Below are positions 10,169 through 21,968 of a stretch of DNA of 64,000 nt, one piece after another (positions within the stretch are counted from its first letter, which is position 1; each line of letters opens with the position of its first letter). The notes under the pieces were generated by a model. That model made no database searches, was not told the DNA's origin, and saw only the letters and a list, made by a program, of their open reading frames with translations. Position numbers and translations under genes: made by a program. Source of the DNA: Larimichthys crocea (Eukaryota > Chordata > Actinopteri > Sciaenidae); NCBI RefSeq assembly GCF_000972845.2, contig NC_040022.1:10833422-10897421 (forward strand). The letters are read 5' to 3'.

Positions 10169-11351
10169 TGCATCTCGAGTGGTTAAGCAGTCAAAGGAAA
10201 CAGAAGAAAATTGGTTTATTTTCCATCAAGGCTCATTCATTTTTAATACATATAAAGTGGCCTTGCTTGGTTCGAGGCTTTTCTGCACACTATGTGGTTT
10301 CAATAATTTGTTAAAAAGCAGTTTTGTGTTCATGTACACTGCCCATGTCTTTTTGCAGTAGCAATAAATTATTTAGAATTTAGAAATTAATATTATGCTT
10401 CAGTTTAGAATGCTGAATACTTTTAAAGACGCACATCTTCTAGAATTATCTAATTGAGGTAATTGTGGTAAATCTAAATGATTACATTTTTTGTAGATTT
10501 GTACAACCACAAAATTAAAATGACCAAATGTCATACTTTGGTAAAAGTTTTCAAACCAAGTTACAAGCTGAGGAAAGGTTTTCTGAGCGGCTATGAAGAA
10601 CTGTCGTGCTAATCAGGTTTTTAAAAGGCCAAGAGAGTCATTATCATCATCTGCTGCTGAGCAACAATCAAAAGCACCCATTAGCAACCATTATTACAAT
10701 ACACAGTTAGCAAAGAATCAGTGAAGTGGATACATACGTTCTTATCAAAGTTACGTTTTGTGTGACAAGAACATAAATGTTCAAACGTTGCACAACTTAA
10801 ATTCTCATTTGGGCTTAATGTTTAACACGAGAGAGGAGAAGGTGATCAGAGCATTTCATTCTTCATATTAAATCATCTCAGCCAATGTGTGCAGTGAACC
10901 ATTCAACTGCTTCATGTGAAATTATTACCAAATTATTGAATGCAACATTGTATTATTATGACCCTTACACTGCCTATGGTTATGACCCAGCTCAAAAGGG
11001 GGGTTGGACCAGGTGCCACTCAGTCAGGATCCTGCAGCTCTTCAGGGAGCTGGAAGCTAATGATGGCCATGCCTTACCAGCTGGAGCCAATCAAGAACAG
11101 GGGAACACACAGCTAACTCTGATGATGATGGGAATTTGTTTTACAGGTACTTTGTCACAAAACAAAGCGCTGGACAAATTCAAATGAAAATCAAACATTC
11201 ACCAAATTTATTCTTATTTATCTTGAGGATAAGCAGTTACAGATAATGTATATATGTATCTTGACATACATACATTGACATTGGGGGGACTTTCAATTTC
11301 TCCAGTAGTTGTTGGGAAATTTCAATTTCAAAATCCATAAACATGAAGATG
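10169..11351. other. intergenic, no gene recognised
   Basis: AT-rich. A plus-strand frame at 10885-11187 (100 codons, with a Tyr-rich start) has no visible splice context or motif and is probably not a gene. It might belong to the same decayed element as 9737-10168. Confidence 0.4.
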
Positions 11352-11359
11352 GTGTCAGC

Positions 11360-12240
11360 CAGTGGCGTCACTAGGCCTATTTTAGGGGGGCTTCAGCCCC
11401 CCTAAAATATTCTCAAGCCCCCCTAAATAATTTGGTGGTGTTTTATTATTATTTTTATTTATTAAAAATTTTTTTCACAAAAAAATGCCTATTTATGCAA
11501 TACAAAGTGGCCAGAATATGAGTTTAAACCAATAATCATATAAACTGTCATTATTCACTTAAATATGATCATAAATCTCATTTCATCGGGTACGGTAGAG
11601 AGAGCCCCTTCAGTGCGTCATTATACAATCCATTCCACTTTTTCATATAGAGAACGCCCACATCACTGAAATTCCAGTCCATGTTTTCCATGCGACCCTG
11701 CTCACTGCCGCTTGCGTGTTTACCTCTGAAGTACACAGAGCCGAACCTCACAGCGGCAAGAGCAGAGCGCGAACGCATGGGTGAAGGATGGACATTAGAG
11801 CCTTTTTCAAGAAAGTAAGCATTCATCACTGCTGGTAGTAACACTTAGCTAACAGCAGAAAAGTTCCATGTAATTAATAAACCAAAATGTTCCGTGTTTG
11901 AATCCCAGCTGGCCAGCTCTGAAAGTTCCTAGCTGCTGCTAGCTAGTTGAGATGACTTCTGTTAACCATTCCCGCTATTCGTTTCCTGACCGTGGTCGGG
12001 AAACACAGGGGAGATCCGTCTTCTCCAGGGCCGAAGTAGTTTCTCACAATTTAACTGGTGTTGTTTAGCTGGTAAAGCAGCTGAAGGTGTATGGAGGCGT
12101 CATCGTCTTAGATTAATCAATTGATTGACAAAGCTTTAATTGGTGCTCTGAAAAAATTTTCGGCGCGCGCTTAGTGCGCAATAACTTTTCTCCTCTATGG
12201 GCTAAGCCACCCCAGTTTCTTAAACCTAGTGACGTCCCTG
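11360..12240 (+). mobile_element. non-autonomous hAT-type DNA transposon with 8-bp TSD
   Basis: The element starts CAGTGGCGTCACTAGG and ends in the near-inverse CCTAGTGACGTCCCTG, a 16-bp terminal inverted repeat with two mismatches. It is flanked by a perfect 8-bp duplication GTGTCAGC at 11352-11359 and 12241-12248. Length is 881 bp, too short for a full transposase. Inside on the plus strand, ATG at 11788 begins MDIRAFFKK followed directly by a donor-like GTAAGC. This resembles the first exon of TTF/ZMYM-type hAT transposases, so it may be an internal-deletion derivative. Poly-G/C words near the left end (GGGGGGCTTCAGCCCCCC) form a small hairpin. Confidence 0.88.
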
Positions 12241-12248
12241 GTGTCAGC

Positions 12249-13255
12249 CATGGTGGCTTTAGGAAAATCAGCAAAATGAGGATTCAGACCGGAGTCTGTA
12301 CAAAGTTTCTTGATAATGTCACAATATTTCAACAGTTGTTGGTGGACCAACAGATATTGCCATCTCCAGAGCCAAGTCACTAACATGGCTGAAAAATACG
12401 AGTGCTAGTTGCATACGGATGAAATATTCACACAACATTAATTCATGTGGTTTTTCAGTGTTTTATCTCTCTCAACCGCACAGCGGTGGTCACGTTGAAA
12501 TGAAAACAACAGCACAAACAAGAAATCTTTTGGTTAGTTTCATCTTTGTTTCCCTCAGTCTTCTTTTAGTTTCATATTTTGTTTGCCTTTTGTCTCACAG
12601 TGTGTGCACAGTATTCTCTCTGTGGAACTCTCTTAATTCTCACGTTTCTTTGTAACACAGATTTAAATACTGAGTGCCAGACCAGTTTTATAGCTGATGC
12701 TGCTTTCTGGAATTCAATCTGCCTTTGTGGCAGCGTTGCTACGAGCAATAAGTCTCTTCTGTTTCAAATAATTTTCATTAGATGCATAGGTTTTTTTTTT
12801 AAACCTGTGTACATCTGAAGGGCAAACACCTCAGCCTCGCCTTTTGTTAAATCTGAACAAACTGTACTCCCACTGTCTCTTTCCTAGGCAACGCCACATG
12901 TACGCTCTGCTCTTGCCTCTGCTCTCTTTGTCTTTCACTCATGGGTTATACAAAAGGGATCAGGGGTCTGTGGGGGTGATAAAAGGGCCTCATTAAAAAA
13001 AGAATTCTAGTTATTACACATTACTCAGCTGCAGTGTTGGAGCTGTGCACTTTGTTAGATTACCATCACATTACACACACACATTCATTCAGCACAGAAC
13101 ACAGAAACTAGTGAAATATATTCCCTAATTTCTTTCAGCTTATTTGAAAGTGCAGTTGTGTCTCCCTCTGCTGAATGCAGCAGAGTGTTTCATGTGAACC
13201 TTCAACCAGTTCACTTTCCAGTCACAAATCCCTTCTTGTACATTTCACTTCAAGT

Positions 13256-13286
<31 letters not shown>

Positions 13287-13400
13287 AGTGTAACTACCAC
13301 AGACTTTCAGTATACCATCACCATAAGGCTGACATTTTTGTTCAGAGGGAAATCTCTGACAATATGATATTGGAAGGATTGCGGTAAACTTTGCGTGTGT
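12249..13400. other. intergenic, no gene recognised
   Basis: No exon-like sequence is visible. It contains a (TG)14 microsatellite at 13258-13286. Small reading frames here are without motif or splice context. Confidence 0.45.
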
Positions 13401-13419
13401 GCACAAACTAATAATGAAA

Positions 13420-13830
13420 ACCAATAAATATATTTAACCTAAAGTTTATATCAATACAGATAAGATACACAGAATACAGCAGAGGGGTAATTGTACGGTG
13501 TAAATAAATAAATATAATTGCACCATTGTAGTATAATTTAAATAAAATGTAAATAAGGGTATGCATAGAGTGAAATCATGACACTAAAACACAAGTCAAA
13601 ACAAGTCATGCTGCTGGTAAAGAGTGTGACAGCTGTTGGAATGAACGACCTGTGGTAGATCTCCTTTTTACATGGTGGGAGTAACAGTCTGTTGCTGGAG
13701 TTCATGATGAATTTCAGCTTTGCTAACATCCTCCTCTCCCCACTTCCTTCATGGATTCTATGGGGCAGTCCAGTCTCTCTCTGTGCTTCCCCCTCCCCAG
13801 CAGACGACTGCAGAGTATTACAGATGCAAT
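13420..13830 (-). mobile_element. LINE 3' end fragment, minus strand
   Basis: A minus-strand frame at 13538-13729 contains NRLLLPPCKKEIYHRSFIP followed by TAVTLF. This matches the C-terminal end of many fish LINE ORF2 proteins of the I/Nimb type (pattern NRL-P-C--ERYRRSF-P-A--L-N). AT-rich 3' UTR-like sequence follows to about 13420. The element is strongly 5' truncated. Confidence 0.65.
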
Positions 13831-14731
13831 CAATCTTGAAGTCAGTCTAGAAGGAAAGGCACAGGCATTATTAATAACATCAACTAATGTTCAGTTCTAT
13901 TCAAGTGTCCCAGGAAGTCATGGCAGACATGATTTATTATTTATTATTTTCACATGTGCTTTTCCTGCTATATCAAAATATCCTGTGAAAAGGTGACTTG
14001 AGGTATCAGTGTACAGTATATACGGTTTACCACCTTTCTCTGTTCTGTATCTGTATTTGACTTTGCCCCAGTTTGTGCCTTGGTGTGTTTCCACTACATC
14101 TGAGTCATAGATTGAAGCAACTAAAAATAAATAACCTAAAAGGTAATTTAACGAGACTTCCTGCTGTTTTGGAGACATTTCTAGAATTCTCGTCTAGATG
14201 ATTAATTCCATCTGCTGCACAAATAACAAGATTTTTAACCCATTTTCCAACCTGAGGCTGCATTACCATCTGCAGAAATGACATCTCCTTGCTCATGTTA
14301 ATGGTATGAGAAAATATATGTGTATATATGTTATTTTGTATGAAAATCACCTTTAAAACTTTTTAATTGCACATTACATTCATCATTTTTGACTGGTTGC
14401 ATTGGTGCACCTTGAGAAACTGGTTCAATTAAATAAGAAAATTGAAAAATATTGTGCAGTGGAATAATTTTTATCTTCCGTCTTTTAGGATATTGTTAAA
14501 GATCCTTTATGTTTTTTTTTCATATCTTTTTCAAGATGAAGAAATTCATAGAAAAAAATTTTTATTTATTTATTTTTGCTGCAAACAGGTTTCCATAGAC
14601 ATCACTTCGAAAACCAGCATTTTTCGACAATCCTCATTTTGGAAGCTTTGTAGGTTGTGGTCTTTTTTTACGGTACGCTGCTTGTTTTTGGGGTCGCACT
14701 GTGGCGTCCGTTACGGTAAAGAGCTCACGGG

Positions 14732-14957
14732 TGACGTCACTTTGTAAGCCCTCACGCCCACTCAGTCAGACAGACAGACGGAGAGAAAACAGCAGGTATA
14801 TCACTGAGTCCGCACACGGCACACTATCACGTCTGCACAGCGGACAGAAACAAAACGAAACAGTTTCAACTAAAGCCAAACTTTTCTCTTTTCTCTTTCT
14901 GGACGCGTTCAGTTCGGCTCGAGAACATCCTTCAGTTGTGAAGTTGGAGGAAACAAG
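14732..14957 (+). promoter_or_regulatory. carhsp1: probable CARHSP1 promoter and non-coding first exon
   Basis: A palindromic GTGACGTCAC (full CRE TGACGTCA at 14732-14739) is followed by CpG-containing sequence without a long frame, and then a strong donor ACAAG|GTGAGT at 14957/14958. The next plus-strand acceptor with coding sequence is CARHSP1 exon 2 at 33398, whose 5' part is UTR, so a 5' exon upstream is required. Linking the two across 18.4 kb is inference. Confidence 0.5.
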
Positions 14958-15345
14958 GTGAGTGATGCGCTCAGACCAAACACTCACAAACAACAAACTG
15001 TTTTTTTGTTTGTTTTTTCTTTACACCGTGAACGCAACAGCCAGTTCCCGCCGCGGTTACATAAGTTAATTTTAACACAATTAGCTGTCAGTAAACTGGT
15101 GTAAATGACATTAAGCGAAGTGTTTGCTTTACATAACGTTAATGTTTTATTGATAAAGTGTAGAACTGGGTTTCTGTCGTGGTTTTCATATATTAGTTTG
15201 TCTTTCCAACTTCTTAGAGGCGTTCAAATCCTCTAAAGTACACGGATTTTCATACTTTTCCATTACGGACTCTGATTTCCGGGGGAGTTCATTTCCTTGG
15301 GAGGTGGGGGCGAACAAGCAGGCAAGGGGACGCCAGCCAGGAAGA

Positions 15346-15348
<3 letters not shown>

Positions 15349-15426
<78 letters not shown>
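15349..15426. repeat. (TG)n(AG)n compound microsatellite
   Basis: About 19 TG units run into about 18 AG units. Related TG runs follow at 15577-15610 and 15737-15774. Confidence 0.95.
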
Positions 15427-15428
<2 letters not shown>

Positions 15429-15733
15429 CTTCCATTAAGAGACTTGAAAAGGTTTTCTCAACACGAACGTCTCATTGTGAGTTAATGAAGCGCTGGAAGA
15501 TGAGCTGCCGTGGGCGCTTAAGTGCTGTAGGATGTTGCCTGTAAATTTCAACAACCCATTATAGGATGCGCGCGCGTGCGTGTGTGTGGGTGTGTGTGTG
15601 TGTGTGTGTATTAATCACAGAGCAGAGGTAGAGCCCTTGTTCTTGAGCCCTGGCCTGTTGTTGGTTGAAACAAAAAAACATCAGCTGATGTGGTGGCTGC
15701 TGCTGGGTGAAGGATATGTGTGAGTTTGGTTGT

Positions 15734-15779
<46 letters not shown>

Positions 15780-16328
15780 TGTCTGTTCCACATTCTTAAT
15801 AAGAGGTGCTTGGGTATCATGACATTTTTAGTCAGGATGTGGCTGGCACTCGGAAGCTGAGGTCAACCCTTCCTCAGATCTGCACACAGATTTGAGTGAC
15901 AGGTCTGAACTTCATGTCGCTACCTCTGCTGTGTTCGAACAAACCCAGGCTGAACTAGAACGCACGCTGCATCTATCACTGCATGTTTTTGCATGTTCGG
16001 GGGCTCACAAGGGAAGAGGGGTGCTGACCTGAGGGTGGATGCAAAACCAAGAAGCCTAAAAATGAGTGTCTCCGTGCGGCATTCTTCATATTCTATGAAT
16101 ACCATTTCAAACGTAGATTACATGACATTATGTTCAAACATGTCCAACCTGCCTTAGTGGACTTTAGTGACAGAAAAGATTTAAAAAAAACAAAAACATC
16201 TTTAGCAATGTGCACGAGCGTTTGAAAATCATACAAGGAGCAATCCATGAAACGGGGATGAATAGACCAGAATGCACTGCAGCCATGCTGGGGAATAATA
16301 CTAATGCATACTAACTGTATACAGTGTG

Positions 16329-16412
16329 CAGGGGCGCTGCCAGGAATTTTGGGCCCCATGACAAAAAAATCAAATTGGGCCCTCCCCTTTTTTTGGGGCC
16401 CCTGTTCAAATA
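16329..16412 (+). mobile_element. hAT-like terminal fragment
   Basis: Starts CAGGGGCGCTGCCAGG and continues with GGGCCCC blocks, the look of a degraded hAT terminus. No matching right end or duplication was found. Confidence 0.35.
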
Positions 16413-18000
16413 TTGATATCCATAAGAAGAAGATATTTGTAGTTTTTAAGTACAAAAACCACCACAGTATAATCTTACATCTCGTCTTTCACTTGTGCAA
16501 AAACAGCTTGTTTTATGTTTCATATTGTCTCTCTTCTCTCCTCTGATTGGCTGACATGCAGGAGGTGTGTCTTTATAGTTGTGACATCACAACTTTACAG
16601 ACGTTGTCCCGGCTCATTTAAGTTTCTAAGCTTGGTTCCCAAATATCCAATAGTTCAGCTTTTTCCACCACCGCCACGTTTAGTTTAGATTTTTCTTTTT
16701 TTAGTTGAGAGCAGCTCCCCCATTTCCTCTGAGAATTGCATCGTGGGAGAATTATGTATAACGGCAGCCCACTAAGAAAGCCAGTGTTAAGTTTGCATAC
16801 TAACATGTTTTCCTGTTGTCTCTTGTGAACTCTCTGCATACTCCACTTCAGTACAAACCTGCTTCTACTTAGTATGGAGTATGGAACTGGGACAAAGGTC
16901 CAGTGGTACCAGCTGAGGAGTGCATTCATTCAGCACAGAGGGCTGCACCGGGGGGTGGGGTGATGATCCAGGAAGTCCAGTTTGAGAAACACATTTAAGC
17001 ATGTGAAGGCTTAACAGATGCCAAAATACTGAAGGACAGATTGTAATAATCACAGAGAGGATTTTACAGCTCTGTAAAGTTTTTCTCTTTCATTGTTGTG
17101 CCGGAGCCCCCTGCGCAGGATAAAGTCTGAACACTGAGTGGCTCATTTTTAAAGGTCTCCTCAGCAGCTGAACTACTAAAAGATCAGCTGAGTTTGAATA
17201 GTATCTTTAAAAGTGCACCGCGGTGTGATTCGTGATGGCATCCAGAGCTGTGCTGGCATTTCATCTCAAAGTTAAGATGCGTGTCAGGCGTTCTCTCATG
17301 CCTACTGTGAGCAGCGCTGTGAGTAAATGTTATTGGAGGATGCTCGTTTTGTACATGACGTGCCTGCGGGGCACCGCAAACATTCAGGTGTTGACGCGCA
17401 AACATTATGAGGCCGAAAGAAAACAGTGTTTGCTCTATGATAGATGCCTGCGTTCAGAGTGTCCCATGTCCTTAACTGTGCCCTTAAGTGTTAACTCTCA
17501 CTATGGTTTTATAGGCGTGCATGTTTTACAGCCGTGAAGTCAGGAGGTGAAGCCTGTTGTGAAGGCCTTGCATGTTGTTGTGCAATCTGATTTGCCGTAA
17601 TAGTCCCCTGTGAGTGCTGGCTGAAGGCAGTAAAGCAATGATAATGAGAGATCGTAGTCTGAGGATAAACAAGTAGACAGGAGGAGATTTAATAACCCAT
17701 AAGAAGACAGAGGTGAGGGGAAGAGAGAGACAGGTCTGGAGGTCAAGATGCTTTTATTGAAAATGCACCGCATGGTCAAAAGTTTGTGGACGCCCAAACA
17801 TGACTACAGTAAGTGAATGTTGAACGGCTCATCTAGCTGCTGCTGTTACAGCGAAGGGTCTTTCTCAAACCGTTGCTACACAGTTAGAACCTGTTGTCTG
17901 GAAAAGAATTGTAAGTTGTAGAGATAAGAGTTCTCTTATATGAAACCAGTGTTTTTAATTGCCGGTGGATTTGCAGGTGGATTTTGTCACCTTTGGACAG

Positions 18001-18273
18001 GGCTGTGGCTCAAGAGTGATTGTGTGAGAAGGCAGGTCGTCCACTAATCAGATGATCGATGGTTCTATCCTCGGCTCCTCCAGTCTGCATGTGTCCTTGG
18101 GCAAGATACTGAACCCCAAATTGCCTTGGGATTCTGCACGGTGTGTTTGAATCATTAGCTCCTAAAAATGAATAAGCAGTTGGCACATGGCCATCATGGT
18201 GAATGTGATGTTTAGTGTAAAAGCACTTTGAGCGGCTGGAAGACTACAGAGAACTGTCCATGTACCATTTACC
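18001..18273 (+). mobile_element. tRNA-derived SINE, plus strand
   Basis: A tRNA-like head has box A at GTGGCTCAAGAGTG and box B at GGTTCTATCC (18061-18070). It is followed by a body with CCTTGGGCAAGATACTGA and a tail AAAGCACTTTGAGCGGCTGG to CCATGTACCATTTACC. The same family occurs inverted at 26083-26295 and, as a body/tail fragment, at 30131-30270, which supports an interspersed Pol III-type element. Confidence 0.8.
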
Positions 18274-18749
18274 ATAGCTGTTGTCCTAAGTCTAAGCTAA
18301 CTTACAGTAAGTTAGGCAGCTCTTGGCTGAAGCTTCATGTTGATCAGGTTGTACAGCTGTAAGTATGGAGTCAATAATCTCATTCAACTCAAGAAAGAAA
18401 CAAGAAAGCGAAAAAGTGTTGAACTACAAAGTGAACTACTCCTTTAATAACAGTCTGTTCCAAAGAAAGTAGACTGTGTGAAATGATAATCACAACAGTT
18501 GGAAGTTTATTTTCTGTCATTTTCTGGGCTCAACATTGCAGCTCTAATAGCAACAATCAACAAAAGCAGTTGACTGTTTGCCAGCGAAGGCCTGTGTGCT
18601 CATGCAGAAGGTGAAAGCACTCCACGGTACAAGAGACAGAGCGTGAAACCAGTTTGGAGAGAGAAACTCTATCAGGGACAGAGCAAGAGTAAGTGAGTTA
18701 TGCTGTTTGTGACCTATCTGCATTCATTCACCTCTGTAAAGTGTGTGTG

Positions 18750-19497
18750 TATGGATAGGAATCGAGAACCGGTTCTTGTTGAGAACTCGTTCCATGTGTT
18801 TCAATTCCATGGAATCGTTTTGCAGTTTATCTAACAATTCTCTGCATGAATTATGTCATGCAGAACTTCCGCAAGAAGTTACGGACGCTCGATTCCAGCA
18901 CGACAAATTACAGCACGTAACTTACGCAAGTTTCGCACGTGCAGTGCAATCAGTAGTAAACAATGTCACCCACTCGGTTCAAACGCCCCAAAGTTTGGCT
19001 GTATTTTATCAAAACAGATGGCAACAGGGCGACTTGCAATCATTGCAAAGTGGAGATAACAGCGTCGGGAGGGAACACGACGAACATGCAGAAGCATTTG
19101 CACACACAACATGCAATATTTTTAAATGAATGTCGTGTTTTTGACACGCTTCGGACTGGAGAAGAATCTCAACCTAGCAGCACTGGCAGCAGCCAGGCTA
19201 TGACCACCTCTGTGGTTACTACCACACTGCCTACCATGTTAACGTGATGTGCTTCTTTGTAAAACATGCTATAACAGTTCACATTAAATGAATGCCTTCT
19301 GCATTACATTTAGAAGATGACCATGACGAGAGAGAGAGTCTGGCTGGCTCAGAGGCTGGCAGCTGTACTAGTACTCGCTCCAGTTCACTACCTCCTCTAG
19401 ATGATGCTGATCAAACTGTTTGTTCTCCTTTTTTTCCCCAAATGAGAATCGATAAATGAAATCGGAATTGTAAAAATCTTATCAATTCCCATCCCTG
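18750..19497 (+). mobile_element. hAT transposon relic with BED-finger exon, inserted in a TG repeat
   Basis: The left end TATGGATAGGAATCGA and the inverse of the right end (CAGGGATGGGAATTGA) form a degenerate inverted repeat. Both flanks are TG repeats, consistent with an 8-bp duplication of TGTGTGTG. An ATG at 18963 opens a 94-codon frame with a BED zinc finger: VW at 11-12, Cys25, Cys28, His45, His50. A second short acidic coding-like block lies near 19312-19430. The catalytic core of the transposase is missing, so this is an internally deleted copy. Confidence 0.75.
18963..19247 (+). pseudogene. BED-type zinc finger remnant of a hAT transposase
   Basis: 94 codons. The BED finger is C-x2-C-x16-H-x4-H at residues 25-50, preceded by the aromatic VWLYF. 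It is followed by a Ser/Thr-rich linker and a stop. In the family this finger binds the transposon ends. Here it is isolated from any catalytic domain inside a 748-bp deleted element. It could be a captured or silent remnant; no separate promoter is visible. Confidence 0.65.
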
Positions 19498-19631
19498 TGT
19501 GTGTGTGTGTGTGTTTATTACCTCTTGTGTGCCTGTCGGCCAAATTCCACTCAGCAGCTGAAACCTGAGTGAAATGGCTTCAGGAGGCTTTTCTCGGCTT
19601 ATCTCCACATCACTTGAGGTTAGACTCTGAG

Positions 19632-19635
<4 letters not shown>

Positions 19636-19720
<85 letters not shown>
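19636..19720. repeat. (TG)n microsatellite, about 42 units
   Basis: Pure GT run of 85 bp. Confidence 0.97.
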
Positions 19721-19721
<1 letters not shown>

Positions 19722-21794
19722 ACCTGCGCACATCTCTGAACAGGGTAGTACTGTTAAACAGGTACAGTTTATTCTTGTGCTTTGTGTGTCGACAGAGAAA
19801 TGCTTGCCTATGAAAATAGGCTTCAGCAGCATCTCCTGTGCATTTGTGTCCCTCAGCGTACACTGGCTTCTTCTTCAACGACTCACATGAACATGCACAA
19901 TCGTACCCGACCAGCCTATATGTAGAAATCAGAAGAGAAAATCAGTGTTTACACGGTAAATAATCAGATTTGTTTTTCACCATCCAGGTGTATTAGTGTT
20001 GCATGAGGGGGGTGGGGGGGGCTTCATATAATTCATTTGGATACATTGTGGAGAATAATGGCGTGCACGGCAATGAGCTCGTAAAGCCACAAACCCGTAC
20101 ATGTTATCTATGTGGCCAATAAATCAGGCTTCTCCAGCAGAACTCTCTCCATCTCTCACATTAATTAAAGAAACACTGCAGGATGCCAGCAGTGACTGTG
20201 CTACTCATGTGTAGTTAAATGTGTATGACCCTTGTTTATGTCTTCCAAGATGCCGCACAAAACATCGGCCAGGCACAGCAGACTTTGACTGTACCTTTTG
20301 GGTTTCAGAGTTTAAAGCAGTAGCAGGCATGTCTGTCCTAACCTCAGGCTGCTAGGTTTCTGATCTCAGTCAATTCTCGAAGCATTTATTGTAAAAGTTG
20401 CTCCTGAGTCAGAGAGAAGTTGGATGAAGTCCAACACACTTGTAGAGACCTGTTCAGGTCTGTCTGTGCTGCAGGTAATGTTCCTCAGTGGATTATATTA
20501 ACATAAACAGAGGATATCTGCTGTTAACGTTGGGATTATCGCCCTATAATCCTGAAGGTAGGTAGGTACAATTAAGAGGGAATTAATCATCATGATTGAT
20601 GTGTTTGAAGAGGTCCGATCGGGTTCTTGTTACCTAACATTAATCGTCCGTCGTGTGTTGCTTTGTTTTGCATTTTGCAGGAGCTCCTTGTTCAGCGTAG
20701 CTCTGAGTTTTATTGGGTGTTGTATTACACAGTGGCAAAGAGGTTTGCTGCACACTGTAAACATGTAGTCAAGTCGAACTGAGCCAGCTGATGGTGCTGC
20801 ATAAGACAGGACAGGACACGCGTGAGATCAGGTTTCATATTTGGCTGGTCGGGTCGTGTGTGTGTGGAGAGCTGTGTTTGTTTGCATCATGCTTTGTGCA
20901 GCTGGTAAACACCAATAATCTATTTTCATAGAGTCTGTGTTAGTCCTCCTCGTGTTGAACCGAGCTGCGATATTTATACTTGTGTAACGTGTGTCCAGTT
21001 ACTGGGAGGAAGTCTTCACCCACAGGAAGAGACCAGTCAAAACTTGTGGCTGAAATCCTGAAAAAAGTGTGCTCGCCAGCAGTGACTGTGCACTCATCAC
21101 ACATTCCTGTGAGTGGATAGTCACGTTCGCCCTCATTCAGGTCAGTCAGAACTCTCTGGGTTGGATTTCATGTCCCACCCTCGCCTAGATTGTTCAGGTA
21201 TTGTTGATTCTTTTTAAACAGACATTGTGCTCATGTATTCTGCAGCGAAATGTTTTTCTCCAACAGCAAATAATTCAATTATATATACATGTTTATTAAG
21301 TAGAAATACTGCTGCTGGTAGACGAGGAATCCAGAAACCAGATGTAGTGCCACAATTCACACAGTTAAAGATGTGTGCTTCATTAAATCAGTGTCTGCTT
21401 TAGTTTGATTAAAAACATCCTGTCAAATTCTGAATGCTGCATGATTTTAGCATAATCGTGACTAAGACAACCAGATTTCATGCAGGTCCACTTGAATATC
21501 TGCTGTTACCAATGCACATGCACATAGCACACTGCTTACTGCAGGGCTACTGAGGCCACGCCCCCTACCTGCACAGGTGATTTCTGTACCTGGACCACAC
21601 AGAGCCTCAGGCCACACACAGACTATTGATACACACATTAGAGCTGGTGGACTACATAATATTGTTCAATAAAATAATTCAAACTTGATAAAGTTCTACT
21701 TACAAATAAATCTTACAATTTTTTTTTTTTATAGTAGTATTTTGCATGTCTGCTTATAACAAAACAAATTAGATTCAGATTTATGTTTGGATAT

Positions 21795-21968
21795 GATACA
21801 CTTACTCCCAATTTCTAGTTCCCATAAATTCCAATTCATTTCCATATTTTTCATGGAGTTTTCAATTTGGAATATTTCCAAAATTCCCAAGCTTAGCTTC
21901 CCATGGAAAGTTTCTGGAAAGTTTCCAGATATTTACCAAAAGGTTTCACCCCTTTGGAACCCTAGATA
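21795..21968. repeat. dispersed repeat rich in TTTCC/GGAAA words
   Basis: Repeated words TTCCCATAAATTCC, TTTCCAAAATTCCC, CATGGAAAGTTTC and GGAACCCTAG mark a family I recognise as common in fish DNA. No ends or duplications are visible. Confidence 0.5.

Noticed and set aside
10885..11187. 100-codon plus-strand frame
   Set aside because: No splice context, motif or resemblance that I can name; left as part of intergenic DNA.
19411..19890. His/Thr- and Cys/Val-repeat frames
   Set aside because: Translations of the (TG)n microsatellite. The same applies to similar frames near 5116, 15350, 34730-35160, 50986 and 54055.
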